From contig CAZKUN010000015.1 of NCBI GenBank assembly GCA_964555935.1, positions 5,239-69,238 of the forward strand: DNA of 64,000 nucleotides, given 5' to 3'. A program made the translations under genes and the position numbers. The notes beneath the pieces were generated by a model. That model searched no databases and was not told the DNA's origin. It was given only the letters and a program-made list of their open reading frames with translations. The stretch comes from CAZKUN01 sp964555935. GTDB taxonomy: Bacteria > Armatimonadota > Zipacnadia > Zipacnadales > VGFC01. Below are positions 18,146-26,716 of the stretch, piece after piece. Each line of letters starts with the position of its first letter. Within the stretch, counting starts at the first letter, position 1.

Positions 18146-21133
18146 ATGCCATACTACAACGATCAGAAGAACCGTATCCTGCAGGCCTTCGTCGGCCGTA
18201 TCGCCGAAGCCGCCTACACTCCCATCGGTGATCTCACCGTCGCCGCCTGGGCTACCAAGGAACCCGTCAGCTACGCGGACCGCTGCTCGGGGAACGAACT
18301 GGCGCTAGAGCCTGGCGACAAGTGGGGCGATCTCTTCGACTGCGCCTGGTTCCGCTTCACTGCCACGGTGCCCGACGCCGCCGCCGATAGCGATCTCGTC
18401 CTCCTCATCGATGTCAATGGCGAAGCGTGCGTCGTCGATGAGGCCGGCAATCCCGTTCAGGGGCTGACAAACGTCAGCTCCGGCTACGATCTCAGCCTCG
18501 GCATGCCGGGCAAGCGCGTTGTTCCGCTCGGCAGTGTCGCGCCCGGCGAGCCGATCGAGCTATGGGCCGACGCCGGCTGCAACGACCTCTTCGGGAACCT
18601 CAGGGGGAACGGGTGCCTCAAGGAAGCCCGCATCGCCATCCGCAATCCCAATCTCCACGCGCTGCAGTACGACTACGAAGTGCTCCATGACCTGATGCTG
18701 CAGCTCCCCGAGGAATCGCCCCGCCGCCAGCGCATCTTCGCCGCGCTCAGCGAGGTCGTGGTGCTCCTGCGCGACATGACCGACGACGAGGCCGCCTCTG
18801 CTCGCGAGATTCTCGCGCCGGAGTTGGCAAAGCATGGCGGCGATTCGTCACTGACAATTAGCGCCGTCGGCCACGCGCATATCGATCTCGCGTGGCTCTG
18901 GCCGATCCGCGAGACCATCCGCAAGGGCGCTCGCACCTTCTCGACCGTATTGCGCTCCATGGAGCAGTACCCCGACTACATTTTCGGCGCCAGCCAGCCC
19001 CAGCTCTTCCAGTGGATGAAGGATCACTACCCGACCGTCTATGACGAGATCCGCGCGCGCATTGAGGAGGGACGCTTCGAGGTCCAGGGCGCAATGTGGG
19101 TCGAGTCTGACACGAACGTCCCCAGCGGCGAGAGCCTCGTCCGACAGCTCCTCCATGGCAAGCGCTTCTACCGCGATGAGTTCGGCAAGGAGATCGACAA
19201 TCTCTGGCTGCCGGATGTCTTCGGCTACTCCGCCGCGCTCCCGCAGATCCTCAAGAAAGCCGGCGTCGACACGTTCATGACGCAGAAGATGTCATGGAGC
19301 ATCGTCAACCGCTTCCCCCATCACACGTTCCAGTGGCAGGGGATCGATGGCTCCCAAGTCCTCGCCCACATGCTCCCCGAGGAGACCTATAACAGCTCCG
19401 CCGCGCCGAGGGCCATCGCCAAGACTGCCACGGGCTTCGCGGACAAGACGGTCTCTGACCGTTGCCTGCTGCTGTTTGGCATTGGCGACGGTGGCGGCGG
19501 GCCGGGCGAGGAGCATTTGGAGCGCCTCGGGCGCGAGCGCAATCTCGATGGCCTCGTGCCGGTGGTTCAGGAGTCCGGGAAGGCCTTCTTCGACCGCATC
19601 GTCGACGGGGACGACTACCCCACCTGGGTCGGCGAACTGTACCTCGAGCGCCACCAGGGAACGTATACCACCCAGGCTCGCAGCAAGCGCTACAACCGCA
19701 AGCTCGAGTTCGCCCTCCGCGAGGCCGAGTGGGCTGCGTCGCTCGGCGCATCCGATTACCCGACGGACCAGCTCGACGAGATCTGGAAGGAAGTCCTCCT
19801 CTACCAGTTCCACGACATCCTGCCCGGCTCGTCCATCACCCGCGTCTACGATGAGTCGCTCGAACGCTACGCGAGACTCACGGAGCAGACCGATGCGCTC
19901 ATCGCCCAAGCCGACGCCGCCCTGGTTGCCGACATCGACACCGGCGACATGCAGCAACCTGTCGTCGTGACGAACTCGCTCTCATGGGGGCGAGCCGAAT
20001 ACGTCCTGACCGACGCCGGCTGGGCTTGCGTCACCGTGCCGTCCATGGGCTATGTGACCATCGATACCGCCGACCTCCCGCCCGTCTCGGCCCCCGACGC
20101 CACGCCCAACTCCATCGAGAACGACCTGGTCCGCGCCGCCTTCGCCGACGATGGCTCCGTCCGCTCAGTGTTCGACAAGGTGGCCCAGCGCGAGGTCATC
20201 TTGGGGGGGGAGGCCGGCAATCGCCTCGCCGTCTACGACGACCCTGGCGACGCTTGGGACATCCCCATGGACTACGCCGACCGTCCACCGAAACACTTCG
20301 CGCTCGTGTCCAGCGAGGTCATCATCGACGGTCCGAAAGCCGGTGTTCGCCAGACCTACAAGTTCGGCGACTCCACCCTCGTGCAGGACGCTATTCTGAC
20401 CACAGGCAGCGCCCGCCTCGACTTCGTCACTCGCGCCGACTGGCGTGAATCAGCGAAGATGCTCCGCACGTCCTTCCCCCTCGCTGTTCATGCCAGCGAG
20501 GCGACGTGCGAGATTCAGTTCGGCAGCATCAAGCGCCCCACGCACCGCAACACAACCTGGGACGTCGCCCGCTACGAGGTCTGCGCGCAGAAATGGGTCG
20601 ATCTCTCCGAGCGCGGCTATGGCGTCGCCCTGCTGAACGACTGCAAGTACGGGCACAAGCTCCTCGACACCACCCTCGACATCGACCTTCTCCGGTCGCC
20701 CCACCACCCGGACCCGATGGCCGACCGCGCGGAGCACGAGTTCACCTACAGCCTGCTCCCGCACTGCGGCGATCACGTCGATGGCGGAGTCGTCCGCGAG
20801 GGATTCGAACTCAACGTCCCGCTCCGAGTTCACACGGCCTCTGGCGGCGGAGACCGCCCGGCAACCGCATCCCTGGTATCAGTCGACGCGCCGAACGTGG
20901 TCATCGATACGGTCAAGAAAGCGGAGGACTCAGGCGACCTCATCCTCAGGCTCTACGAGGCGCACGGGGCGTCGGCGCGAGCCGCCGTGTCATTTGGCTT
21001 CCCTATCGAATCGGCATCGCTCGTGGATCTGATGGAAGAGAACGACCAACCGGTCGACGTCGCCGGCGGTGGCGTCCAAGTCGCACTGTCGCCCTTCGAA
21101 ATCCAAACGCTGAAGGTCCGACGGAGCGGGTGA
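18146..21133 (+). CDS. GH38 alpha-mannosidase (long form)
   Basis: About 995 residues, cytoplasmic (no signal peptide). The ATG at 18146 is chosen because MPYYNDQKNRILQAFVGRI matches the family N-terminus; its ribosome site (GGGATGG) is weak. An N-terminal jelly-roll (about 10-190) precedes the GH38 catalytic domain: GHAHIDLAWLW puts zinc ligands at His245 and Asp247, and WLPDVFGYS contains the expected nucleophile Asp357, also a zinc ligand. A QFHDILPGSSI segment marks the three-helix bundle; the beta-sandwich domains follow. The retaining mechanism on alpha-mannosides is established for the family. It is followed with zero gap by the acid-sugar kinase and PdxA2, suggesting one operon. The shorter GH38 at 34.2 kb lacks this N-terminal domain. 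Confidence 0.93.
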   Translation: MPYYNDQKNRILQAFVGRIAEAAYTPIGDLTVAAWATKEPVSYADRCSGNELALEPGDKWGDLFDCAWFRFTATVPDAAADSDLVLLIDVNGEACVVDEAGNPVQGLTNVSSGYDLSLGMPGKRVVPLGSVAPGEPIELWADAGCNDLFGNLRGNGCLKEARIAIRNPNLHALQYDYEVLHDLMLQLPEESPRRQRIFAALSEVVVLLRDMTDDEAASAREILAPELAKHGGDSSLTISAVGHAHIDLAWLWPIRETIRKGARTFSTVLRSMEQYPDYIFGASQPQLFQWMKDHYPTVYDEIRARIEEGRFEVQGAMWVESDTNVPSGESLVRQLLHGKRFYRDEFGKEIDNLWLPDVFGYSAALPQILKKAGVDTFMTQKMSWSIVNRFPHHTFQWQGIDGSQVLAHMLPEETYNSSAAPRAIAKTATGFADKTVSDRCLLLFGIGDGGGGPGEEHLERLGRERNLDGLVPVVQESGKAFFDRIVDGDDYPTWVGELYLERHQGTYTTQARSKRYNRKLEFALREAEWAASLGASDYPTDQLDEIWKEVLLYQFHDILPGSSITRVYDESLERYARLTEQTDALIAQADAALVADIDTGDMQQPVVVTNSLSWGRAEYVLTDAGWACVTVPSMGYVTIDTADLPPVSAPDATPNSIENDLVRAAFADDGSVRSVFDKVAQREVILGGEAGNRLAVYDDPGDAWDIPMDYADRPPKHFALVSSEVIIDGPKAGVRQTYKFGDSTLVQDAILTTGSARLDFVTRADWRESAKMLRTSFPLAVHASEATCEIQFGSIKRPTHRNTTWDVARYEVCAQKWVDLSERGYGVALLNDCKYGHKLLDTTLDIDLLRSPHHPDPMADRAEHEFTYSLLPHCGDHVDGGVVREGFELNVPLRVHTASGGGDRPATASLVSVDAPNVVIDTVKKAEDSGDLILRLYEAHGASARAAVSFGFPIESASLVDLMEENDQPVDVAGGGVQVALSPFEIQTLKVRRSG

Positions 21134-22334
21134 ATGGCCGACCTTCTGGTGATCGCCGACGATCTGACGGGCGCCTGCGATACGGGCGTGAAGTTCGCCG
21201 AGGCCGGCCTGCTGACCGAGATACTGGTCCATCCCAACGTGGACCTTGAGTCGGTCGACCCGTCGGTACAGGTCATCGTCGCCGACACCGAGAGCCGACA
21301 CGTCGCGCCAGCCGAAGCCGCGGCCCGCGTTGAGCACGTAGCCGCTGAGGGCATCCGGGCCGGCGCCAGGCACTTCTACAAGAAGACCGACTCCACGCTC
21401 CGCGGAAATGTGGGGGCCGAACTCGACGCGCTCATGCGAGCCGCCGACGCGCAGTTCCTCGCCTTCGCTCCTGCATTCCCCGAGGCGGGGCGCGCTACAA
21501 TCGGCGGGTGCCAGCACGTCGATGGCGTGCCGATTCACGAGTCGGCCTTCGCGGCGGATCCCCTCGCGCCCGTCACGTCCTCCTCTGTCGCGGAGATCAT
21601 CGCCCGCCAGTGCGCGCGCCTAGTCACCATCGTTGCGCCGGGCGAGCCGCTCCCTGACACGGGCATCGCGGTCTTCGACGCCGAGACCGACGCCGATCTG
21701 ACTCGCATCGCCCAAAGATTGGCGCGCGAGGGACGACTTCAGTTCACCGCCGGCTCGGGGGGCTTCGCGGGGCCCGTTGCGAGGTCGCTCGGATTGGCGC
21801 GCGCCCGAATCGCTGGCATCTCGGCTCGCGGGCCGATGCTCATATTGAGCGGCAGCCTCCAGGAGGTCGCGCTCCGCCAGGTCCGCCATGCTATCGGGGC
21901 CGGAGTCGCCGCGCGCCGCGTGACGATGGCGTGCGACGTGGGGGATGTCGCGGAATCGGCGGGTGGCCTTCTGTGGGATGGCCGGGACGTGTTGCTGTAT
22001 ACGGCCGGCGAGTCGGCTCACGTGCAGGCCGGCGCGTCCCAGGCGCTGTCACGTAAGATCGGCGCCATCGCGGAGCGGATCATCCGTCGCCCGGGCGGAA
22101 NNNNNNNNNNGAACGGGTAGTGTCGCCGTCTTCGGCGGCGAGACCGCGGCTGCGACACTCGCCGCTCTCGGCGCGAGCCGCATTTGGCCGCATCGAGAAC
22201 TGTGGCCGGGCGTCGTCGAAGCATCCCTGCGGCTGGGCGACCGGGACGTGGGCCTCATCACGAAGTCCGGCGGCTTCGGGCCCGAGGACATCGTCACTCG
22301 CCTCATCGAACGCACCAATCGGGAGGAGCGGTAG
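21134..22334 (+). CDS. Four-carbon acid sugar kinase (DUF1537), spanning an assembly gap
   Basis: Starts at the ATG directly after the GH38 stop. N-terminal marks are VIADDLTGACDTG (residues 6-18) and KKTDSTLRGN (83-92), with AFAPAFPEAGR soon after. Ten N at 22101-22110 interrupt the gene before the C-terminal nucleotide-binding domain. Behind them the correct frame reads GSVAVFGGETAAATL and the family's end motif ITKSGGFGPED, stopping at 22334. The frames join only if the true gap is a multiple of three, giving about 396 residues plus the gap, close to the 400-430 usual for the family. DUF1537 kinases (DenK, DtnK and others) phosphorylate D-erythronate, D-threonate or related acids at C4. 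The PdxA2-type gene 2 bp downstream makes this pathway likely; which acid is used is open. Confidence 0.9.
22101..22110. other. Assembly gap (10 N) inside the acid-sugar kinase gene
   Basis: Ten N between the N- and C-terminal domains of one DUF1537 kinase. As with the first gap, the flanking frames agree only for a missing length divisible by three, so the run length is a placeholder. Confidence 0.97.
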
Positions 22335-22336
22335 AG

Positions 22337-23266
22337 ATGGTCACCGGAATCACGATGGGCGACGCCTGCGGCGTCGGGCCTGAGATCATCCTGCGCGCAT
22401 TCGCTGCTGGGCAGTTGCCTGAGAGCAGCATGGTCATTGGCGATCTCGGAGTGCTCCGCCGTTGCAGCGAGACGCTTGGCCTGGCCGAGCACCTCGTCGA
22501 CGCCCTGCCCGTGCACGACATGGGCTTGCTCAGCGCCGACGACGTAACTCCCGGCCAGATCTCGCGCGAGTCCGGCAGTGCCGCTCTGGCCTACGTGGAA
22601 TTCGCCACCGACGAAGCCCTGGCCGGGCGCCTCGACGCCATCGTGACGCTCCCGATGAACAAGGAAGCCACGCGTCTCTCGGCCCCCGACTTCACCGGAC
22701 ACACGGGCTACATTGCGAGCCTGTGTGGCGTGTCGGGCTACGCGATGATGCTCGCGACCGACGACTTGATCGCGACCCATGTCTCCACCCACGTCTCGCT
22801 CCGCGACGCCATCGACGCGGTTCAGCCTGAACGCATTCGCCAGGTCATCGACCTAACGGCTGACGCGGTCGCGAAGCTCCGGCGTAGCGGCCCGATCGCC
22901 GTCCTTGGGCTCAACCCTCATGCGGGCGAGGGCGGAGCCTTCGGCCGCGAAGAGATCGAGTCCATCGCTCCGGCCATTGAGTCTGCGGTCGCTAGTGGGA
23001 TCGACGTCGTGGGCCCGTTGCCGCCCGACACCGTATTCGCGAAAGCGCGCGCGGGGGACTATAGCGCCGTGGTCTGCATGTACCACGATCAAGGGCACGT
23101 CCCAATGAAGCTGGTCGCCTTCGATGAAGCCGTCAACGTGACGCTCGGATTGCCGATCGTGCGGACCTCCGTGGATCACGGCACCGCCTTCGACATAGCC
23201 TGGCAGGGCCAGGCCTCAATGCAGAGCTTCATCAACGCTTGCGCCATGGCCCGCCAACTGGTCTAG
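22337..23266 (+). CDS. pdxA2: PdxA2-type 4-phospho-D-threonate/D-erythronate dehydrogenase
   Basis: 309 residues; ATG 22337 with GAGGAG upstream, 2 bp after the kinase stop. It is a PdxA-family metal- and NAD-dependent dehydrogenase: TMGDACGVGPE at 6-16 (usual form TMGDPAGIGPE), GHTGY with metal-ligand His122, THVSTHVSL around 148-154, NPHAGEGGAFGREE, MYHDQGHVPMK and RTSVDHGTAFDIAW. Vitamin B6 PdxA uses 4-phosphohydroxythreonine. The PdxA2 branch, found next to DUF1537 kinases, oxidises and decarboxylates 4-phosphoerythronate or 4-phosphothreonate to dihydroxyacetone phosphate. Context decides for PdxA2 here: the kinase is adjacent and no pdxJ is near. Its TAG stop shares the palindrome CTAG with the stop of the converging GH42-like gene. 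Confidence 0.88.
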   Translation: MVTGITMGDACGVGPEIILRAFAAGQLPESSMVIGDLGVLRRCSETLGLAEHLVDALPVHDMGLLSADDVTPGQISRESGSAALAYVEFATDEALAGRLDAIVTLPMNKEATRLSAPDFTGHTGYIASLCGVSGYAMMLATDDLIATHVSTHVSLRDAIDAVQPERIRQVIDLTADAVAKLRRSGPIAVLGLNPHAGEGGAFGREEIESIAPAIESAVASGIDVVGPLPPDTVFAKARAGDYSAVVCMYHDQGHVPMKLVAFDEAVNVTLGLPIVRTSVDHGTAFDIAWQGQASMQSFINACAMARQLV

Positions 23267-25953
23267 CGCATATACACCGCGAAACACCGCGTCTCACCCG
23301 CCGCCAGTTCGAACGTAATCTCATCCGCCTCCGCCGTCAGCGGCGCCTCGGCGAACACCTCGCGGATCCGCACGATCTCTCGGAATCGCAACGTCTTCGT
23401 CCCGTCTGTCTGCCCGTGCAGCGCGATGATCCCATTGCCCGCGTAGAGCGCGTCACCGCGTTCGTGATACAGGTGAACGCCCGCTCGCCTCGCGATCCGC
23501 CTCAGCTCGCCACTCTTAGGATGCGCCGTCGGCGTCCACGACATCCGCCACGATCCGTGGTCCACATGCTGCCAGCCATCGCCCGTCGGCTCGATCCCCA
23601 GCAGCGCCTCCGACAGCGCGGGATCGTGCTCGACGCGCCCGCCCTTGTACCGTCCGATCCCCGCATCGCCCAGGAAGACCAGCGTCCGGCCCTCGGCCTT
23701 CAACCGGTTGATCGCCGCGCGTTCCTTGCCGGTCAGATCAAGCGCCAGGGGGAAGATGATCATCCGATACCTGCTCGCCTGCGAGATATCGCTCAGCAGG
23801 TATGTGTCATGCGGCGCTCCCAGCCGAGACAACTCGGCGATGACCTGCGTCATCCGGTTCAGATACGGCGACTCCGGCGCCAGCCGATAGCTGCTCTTGT
23901 CGTCTACGAAGACCGCAATCTCGGCCTTCGGCCGCCATCGACTGTCGTTCGTCTCGCCGAACTCTCGCATCTCCCCGAGCAGCGCCATAACGTCCGGATC
24001 GTCGTACCACCCGCCTTGCATGTCGAACCACCAGACGCCCGCTTGCCTCGCGACCACGTGCGCGAATTCGCGCTTCAGGATGCTCAGCGTCCCTGGCAGA
24101 TCCTCCGCAGCCGACAGGCGATCGGCCGACAGATGCGTCCGGCTGTCTGCCTCATGGAACCAGATCTTCCCATGTCGCTTCAGCGACTCGGTGTAGGACA
24201 TGAACGTGCTCGTCCCGCCGGGCTGGCGCTGCGAATACATCGCGGGGCTGCAGAAGTAATCGATGTCCGGGCAGCGCATGACCTCGCCCATCCCCAGGTG
24301 TTGGCTCTCTTGCATCTTCCCGCCATATTGCATCGCATACCCGTAGAAGAACCCGACAAGCCAATCGCGTCCGCCGCCTCGCTTCGCCGCCGCCGCGAGT
24401 GCCTGGATCGCCCGCGACGTGCCGCGCCAGTAGTAGTCGTAGAAGTCGATGATATCCTGGTGCTCGCCGGGCATCCGGAAGCGCCCGACATTTATCTCGC
24501 GTCTCTCGCGCGTCGGGATCTGCGCGCCGGCGAGGCTCGCGTCCCTGCCCCACGCCTCGCTGAGGGCGTCGTCGGTTTCGTACTTGTCGTCTAGGTACTC
24601 TCGCCACGCCTGCAGCGCCGGAGCGCTGAAGTCGCCGCGTTGATCCGACCACAGTCCCCACGACTGCCACTCGGCCGAGACCCCCGAGCAGATGTGGATC
24701 CCCATCACGTGGTCCGCGTAGGGCGAGTTTCGGATATAGCGCGAGTAATCCTCGATCCACTCACACGCCGCCTCCAGCCATGCCTCGGAGAACATCGACT
24801 GCGGTCCAGTCGTACCGTCGTCGAAGACTACGCGCTGGTCGGGGTGCTCCTCGAGCCACCATTCCGGTGCGGTCACGCCCACGCGCGGGAACATCAGCGC
24901 CTCGGGTTGCTGGCGCAGAGCCTCGAGGAATGGCGCGTCGCATCCGGTCGGGTCGAACCCCTCTGGCGTCGCGCCAATCCCGCCGCCGAGCGAGAGGAAC
25001 CGGACGCCCGCCTCGGCCATCTGCGAGTAGTACCGGTCTCGATCTCCCACATGGTTGAGATACGCAAACGCGAAATCCGGCTTGCCGTTGATATGCACAG
25101 TCGGCGATCCGCGCCAGTTGCGAATCTCCGCACGCACGGGCTCAACCATCGCTGTGGCCTCCATCCGGAAGGTCAGCACCTCTTCGCCAATCGCCAGCGA
25201 CGTGTTCGCCACGCCCACCAGCACCGAGTAATCGCCCGGCCAGATGTAGGGGAGAGAGGGGAGGGCGATCTCCGCCGGGTCGGACTCGCCGAACCAGATC
25301 AGGTCCCGACGTCCGGGGCGCGCGTTGTCGGTCCGAACCACAGCCACAGAGACTTCCTCCGGCAAGTCCTCGCCCGTCAACTCCACTCGCAGCGACACCG
25401 GTTCGGCGGGCAACTCGCCGTCCACCTCTACTCGCGCGATCTCGGCCTCGGGGCCAAGCGGCGGCACGTAGGCCCCATCACGCACGAACAGGAGGCAGTC
25501 CAGACACGCGTTGAAGCTGTCCGGATTGCTGAGTTCGATATCGACCTGCCCGCCCGGAACGGTGGCCCAACGCTCCCACACGTGGGCGACCGCGATCGGC
25601 TCGGTAATCGCGATCTGTTTCGGCTCGCCATTGATGCTGAGCGTGAACTCATAGTGCCCAGGCGCGCCGGCCCAATCGGCCACGCGCACCCACAGATTCC
25701 ATTCGCCATCGGGCAGGTCGACCGTCTTCGTCGCGACCGCGTCGCGCTGGTTTGAGCCAAGCACCAGCCCTCCGCTCAGCCCCCACGCCGCCGATTCGCT
25801 CCGCGTGGGCGAGACGTGCCACTGGCCTGTCTGATCGAACGATTCAGCCTCAACGAGAATCGACCCCTCCGGCGCGCGGAGATGCATCTCGAGTTGGCAA
25901 TGGCCATTCCCGGCGAGAATGGCGACAATAGCAGGCAGTATCAGCGTGATCAT
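23263..25953 (-). CDS. Secreted GH42-like hydrolase with N-terminal CBM (paralogue of the 5.6-9.4 kb gene)
   Basis: 896 residues with a signal peptide (MITLILPAIVAILAGNGHCQ). A carbohydrate-binding sandwich (about 30-160; ILVEAESFDQTGQWHV, WNLWVRVADWAGAPGHYEF) and an Ig-like linker precede a TIM barrel and GH42-type tail domains. Glu428 (GVSAEWQSWG) and Glu601 (WFHEADSRTH) match Glu663 and Glu872 of the paralogue at 5.6-9.4 kb, as do PDIDYFCSP versus DLDFYVSP and the QPGG/RPGG loop. They are therefore probable catalytic carboxylates. The Shine-Dalgarno AAGGAGG directly touches the ATG at 25953, so initiation might be slightly downstream. The gene is alone on its strand, convergent with PdxA2 (4-bp overlap) and divergent from the DUF1080 operon. 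Substrate unknown. Confidence 0.72.
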   Translation of the reverse strand: MITLILPAIVAILAGNGHCQLEMHLRAPEGSILVEAESFDQTGQWHVSPTRSESAAWGLSGGLVLGSNQRDAVATKTVDLPDGEWNLWVRVADWAGAPGHYEFTLSINGEPKQIAITEPIAVAHVWERWATVPGGQVDIELSNPDSFNACLDCLLFVRDGAYVPPLGPEAEIARVEVDGELPAEPVSLRVELTGEDLPEEVSVAVVRTDNARPGRRDLIWFGESDPAEIALPSLPYIWPGDYSVLVGVANTSLAIGEEVLTFRMEATAMVEPVRAEIRNWRGSPTVHINGKPDFAFAYLNHVGDRDRYYSQMAEAGVRFLSLGGGIGATPEGFDPTGCDAPFLEALRQQPEALMFPRVGVTAPEWWLEEHPDQRVVFDDGTTGPQSMFSEAWLEAACEWIEDYSRYIRNSPYADHVMGIHICSGVSAEWQSWGLWSDQRGDFSAPALQAWREYLDDKYETDDALSEAWGRDASLAGAQIPTRERREINVGRFRMPGEHQDIIDFYDYYWRGTSRAIQALAAAAKRGGGRDWLVGFFYGYAMQYGGKMQESQHLGMGEVMRCPDIDYFCSPAMYSQRQPGGTSTFMSYTESLKRHGKIWFHEADSRTHLSADRLSAAEDLPGTLSILKREFAHVVARQAGVWWFDMQGGWYDDPDVMALLGEMREFGETNDSRWRPKAEIAVFVDDKSSYRLAPESPYLNRMTQVIAELSRLGAPHDTYLLSDISQASRYRMIIFPLALDLTGKERAAINRLKAEGRTLVFLGDAGIGRYKGGRVEHDPALSEALLGIEPTGDGWQHVDHGSWRMSWTPTAHPKSGELRRIARRAGVHLYHERGDALYAGNGIIALHGQTDGTKTLRFREIVRIREVFAEAPLTAEADEITFELAAGETRCFAVYMR

Positions 25954-26089
25954 CCTCCTTGCGCGTGGCCCACCCTTCCCTTAACGGATGCCCCAGGCCT
26001 CCGGCCGGGCACGAGGACGCGGACCTGGTGGCGGCGAACGGCGTTGGTAGATCTGCAACGTTCTCGAATGCTCGCAACAGGTGGAACTC
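25954..26089. promoter_or_regulatory. Divergent intergenic region, GH42-like gene / DUF1080 operon
   Basis: 136 bp between divergent starts with AAGGAGG touching one ATG and AGGTGG before the other. Promoters are expected by position only; no repeat module or clear promoter boxes are visible. Confidence 0.3.
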
Positions 26090-26716
26090 ATGAGACACGT
26101 GATGATGGTGTTGGCTCTTTGCTCGATCCTGGCGTGCGTTGCCGTCTGCGCCGATGACGACGCGCCCGAGTGGAAGCCGCTGATGGACAGCGAGACGCTC
26201 GACGGCTGGCACGCCGTCGGCGATGGTGAGTGGACGGTCGAAGACGGCGAGTTTGTGGGCCGCGCGAACAACGAAGCGCTATACGGACTGCTGGTGAGCG
26301 ACGATACGTTCGGCGACTTCACGGTGAAGTTCCAGTTCAAGTCCCCCAACGGCGACAGCGGCTTCTACATCCGCACAGTCATCGAAGAGCCCGAGAAGGC
26401 CAACGGCCTCCAAGTCCAGGTCGGTCCCGCGGGTTCTGGTTGTGGTGGCATCTATGAGAGCTACGGCCGCGGGTGGCTCTCCCAGCCGAAGGCCGACGAC
26501 GAGAAGGAATACGTCAAGGCGGGCGAGTGGAACGAGATGGTCATCTCCGCCATAGGCGGCGACATCACCGTCAGCGTCAATGGCACGGAGACCGCCAAAC
26601 TCGAGGGCGACGAGTCTCGCCCCGAAGGCCAATTGGCTCTGCAGATGCACTCCGGCTGCGTCATGGAGGTCCGCTTCAAAGACATCCGGATCCTGGAGGC
26701 CGGTGAGGGCGAATGA
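26090..26716 (+). CDS. Secreted DUF1080 / 3-keto-disaccharide hydrolase-like protein
   Basis: 208 residues from ATG 26090 (AGGTGG about 6 nt upstream; an in-frame GTG nine bases earlier is less likely). A signal peptide (MRHVMMVLALCSILACVAVCAD) leads into one DUF1080 beta-jelly-roll: PLMDSETLDGWHAVGDGEWTVEDGEFVG, DFTVKFQFKSPNGDSGFYIR, GEWNEMVISAIGGDITVSVNG, and the closing GQLALQMHSGCVMEVRFKDIRI. This is the standard short single-domain form. Some members hydrolyse 3-keto-glycosides, others may only bind sugars. The stop overlaps the GH172-like start (ATGA at 26713), so it heads a translationally coupled three-gene operon of exported sugar enzymes. Confidence 0.88.
   Translation: MRHVMMVLALCSILACVAVCADDDAPEWKPLMDSETLDGWHAVGDGEWTVEDGEFVGRANNEALYGLLVSDDTFGDFTVKFQFKSPNGDSGFYIRTVIEEPEKANGLQVQVGPAGSGCGGIYESYGRGWLSQPKADDEKEYVKAGEWNEMVISAIGGDITVSVNGTETAKLEGDESRPEGQLALQMHSGCVMEVRFKDIRILEAGEGE

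Noticed and set aside
23239..24594. 451-codon open frame on the + strand
   Set aside because: Antisense to the second GH42-like gene and rich in Arg/Leu/Pro; no family match.
24640..25755. 371-codon open frame on the + strand
   Set aside because: Same reason: mirror of the GH42-like gene's codon bias.
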